From Polyodon spathula (taxonomy: Eukaryota > Chordata > Actinopteri > Acipenseriformes > Polyodontidae), in NCBI RefSeq assembly GCF_017654505.1, contig NC_054548.1, positions 35,229,774-35,293,773 of the forward strand: a stretch of DNA of 64,000 bases, read 5' to 3'. The notes beneath the pieces are model-generated. The model worked only from the letters and a program-made list of their open reading frames with translations. It was not told the DNA's origin and ran no database searches. Numbering within the stretch: position 1 is the first letter of the stretch; each line of letters begins with the position of its first letter. The position numbers and the translations under genes are program-made. This document shows positions 63,292-64,000 of this stretch, piece after piece.

Positions 63292-64000
63292 ATGTATGCC
63301 ATCAGTACCGTCAATGTTAACGGGTGCAAGGACCATTTCCGCAGGGCCCAGGTAATCTCCTACCTGAAAAAGGGAGGTTACTCTGTGTGCTTCCTGCAGG
63401 AAACCCACTTGACACCGCAGGCCGAGGCCAACTGGCTGCTAGAGTGGGGGGGGAGAGTGTCGTTTAGCCACCTCACCGAGTCATCTTGTGGGGTGGCGAC
63501 GCTCTTCTCCGGGTCCTTCGTTCCGACGGTACTCGATGTGGTCAACGTCGTGCCGGGCCGTCTCTTACACCACCGGATCCGGGACGGGGACGCTACCGTT
63601 CACCTCTTGAACGTGTACGCTCCGTCCACGGGTCCGGCGAGGGTTCAATTCTTCCGCCAGATGTCCGCCCACCTGAACACCATCGGCGCCGACGAGCTCG
63701 TGGTCCTCGGGGGGGACTTCAACTGCACCCTCGAGGCCGCGGACCGGGTGGGGCGGGAACCCTACCCGCTCTCGTCGGCGGCCCTGAGAGAGCTGATCGC
63801 TCGGCTCTCTCTGGTGGACATCTGGCGGTGGCAACACCCGGACGCCTCGGCCTTCACCTACACCCGGGTGAGGGAGGGGCGGGTGTCCCAGTCCCGGATC
63901 GACAGGTTCTACGTCTCGCGGAACCACGCTCACTGCGTTCGCTCCTCCGACATCAGGCCGGCGCCGTTCACGGACCACAACCTGGTGGTCGTGACGGTGG
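63292..64000 (+). CDS. Tx1/L1-clade LINE ORF2, endonuclease domain (runs off the window)
   Basis: An uninterrupted frame of 236 codons starts MYAISTVNVNG and runs to the right edge. It has CFLQETHLTPQ (catalytic Glu), LLNVYAPS, LVVLGGDFNCTLE (catalytic Asp), QSRIDRFYVS and FTDHNLVV (catalytic His), the full set of an AP-type endonuclease that nicks target DNA for reverse transcription. The reverse transcriptase should follow outside the window. The ATG is 29 bases after the ORF1 stop. The frame is intact although ORF1 is broken. Composition is far more GC-rich than the grik1 introns. Confidence 0.92.
   Translation, partial: MYAISTVNVNGCKDHFRRAQVISYLKKGGYSVCFLQETHLTPQAEANWLLEWGGRVSFSHLTESSCGVATLFSGSFVPTVLDVVNVVPGRLLHHRIRDGDATVHLLNVYAPSTGPARVQFFRQMSAHLNTIGADELVVLGGDFNCTLEAADRVGREPYPLSSAALRELIARLSLVDIWRWQHPDASAFTYTRVREGRVSQSRIDRFYVSRNHAHCVRSSDIRPAPFTDHNLVVVTV

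Overview
This is vertebrate nuclear DNA, most likely from a ray-finned fish. Short exons with GT-AG (once GC-AG) junctions sit in AT-rich introns full of fish-type transposons. The mix of CR1, Tx1/L1-clade LINE, DIRS, Tc1, hAT, Harbinger and Ty3/Gypsy elements, with a compactly spliced kainate receptor gene, would suit a non-teleost such as sturgeon, paddlefish, gar or bichir. I cannot prove the species from sequence alone.

The only host gene I recognise is grik1 (kainate receptor subunit GluK1) on the + strand, from 4910 to 58132. Its first exons lie left of the window. Fourteen coding exons plus two alternative 3' coding exons are readable. They cover most of the amino-terminal domain (4910-31065), a 45-bp alternative cassette (31294-31338), ligand-binding lobe S1 (32290-34027), M1, the pore loop with a genomically encoded Gln at the Q/R editing site (codon 35302-35304), M3 (40798-41015), lobe S2 (47143-48412), M4, and two alternative C-termini (54745-54906, which looks frameshifted, and 57977-58132, which keeps a PDZ-type end). 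Joined exons hold one reading frame throughout. One intron uses a GC donor at 28241.

The introns carry the rest. From left to right: a solo LTR with 5-bp duplications (748-1151), a Tc1 remnant, LTR-like repeats, a CGGBP1-like hAT remnant (5220-6430), a second Tc1 remnant, a DIRS element with inverted terminal repeats (8999-12817, minus strand), a hAT MITE with an 8-bp duplication (18559-19293), a near full-length Tc1 (20059-21614), a Tigger-like MITE, an old Tx1/L1-type LINE (24540-26150), a small MITE with a paralogous empty site (28368-28555), a SINE with a 17-bp duplication (34375-34722), and a 2.8-kb, 45-bp-period minisatellite in the intron right after the Q/R-site exon (35698-38540). 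Further right come a second LTR-like copy, a Ty3/Gypsy RNase H fragment, a second Tc1 copy inserted in a possible piggyBac-like coding fragment, a 5.6-kb Harbinger element with matching terminal repeats and 3-bp duplications (48670-54281), two CR1 fragments, and a GC-rich Tx1/L1-clade LINE that runs off the right edge (about 60046-64000).

I found no bacterial-type system, CRISPR array or convincing RNA gene. The most interesting points are the minisatellite beside the RNA-edited pore exon, the conserved 15-residue alternative cassette, the frameshifted alternative tail, the GC-AG intron with a duplicated partial exon, and the hairpin monomers in the LINE leader.
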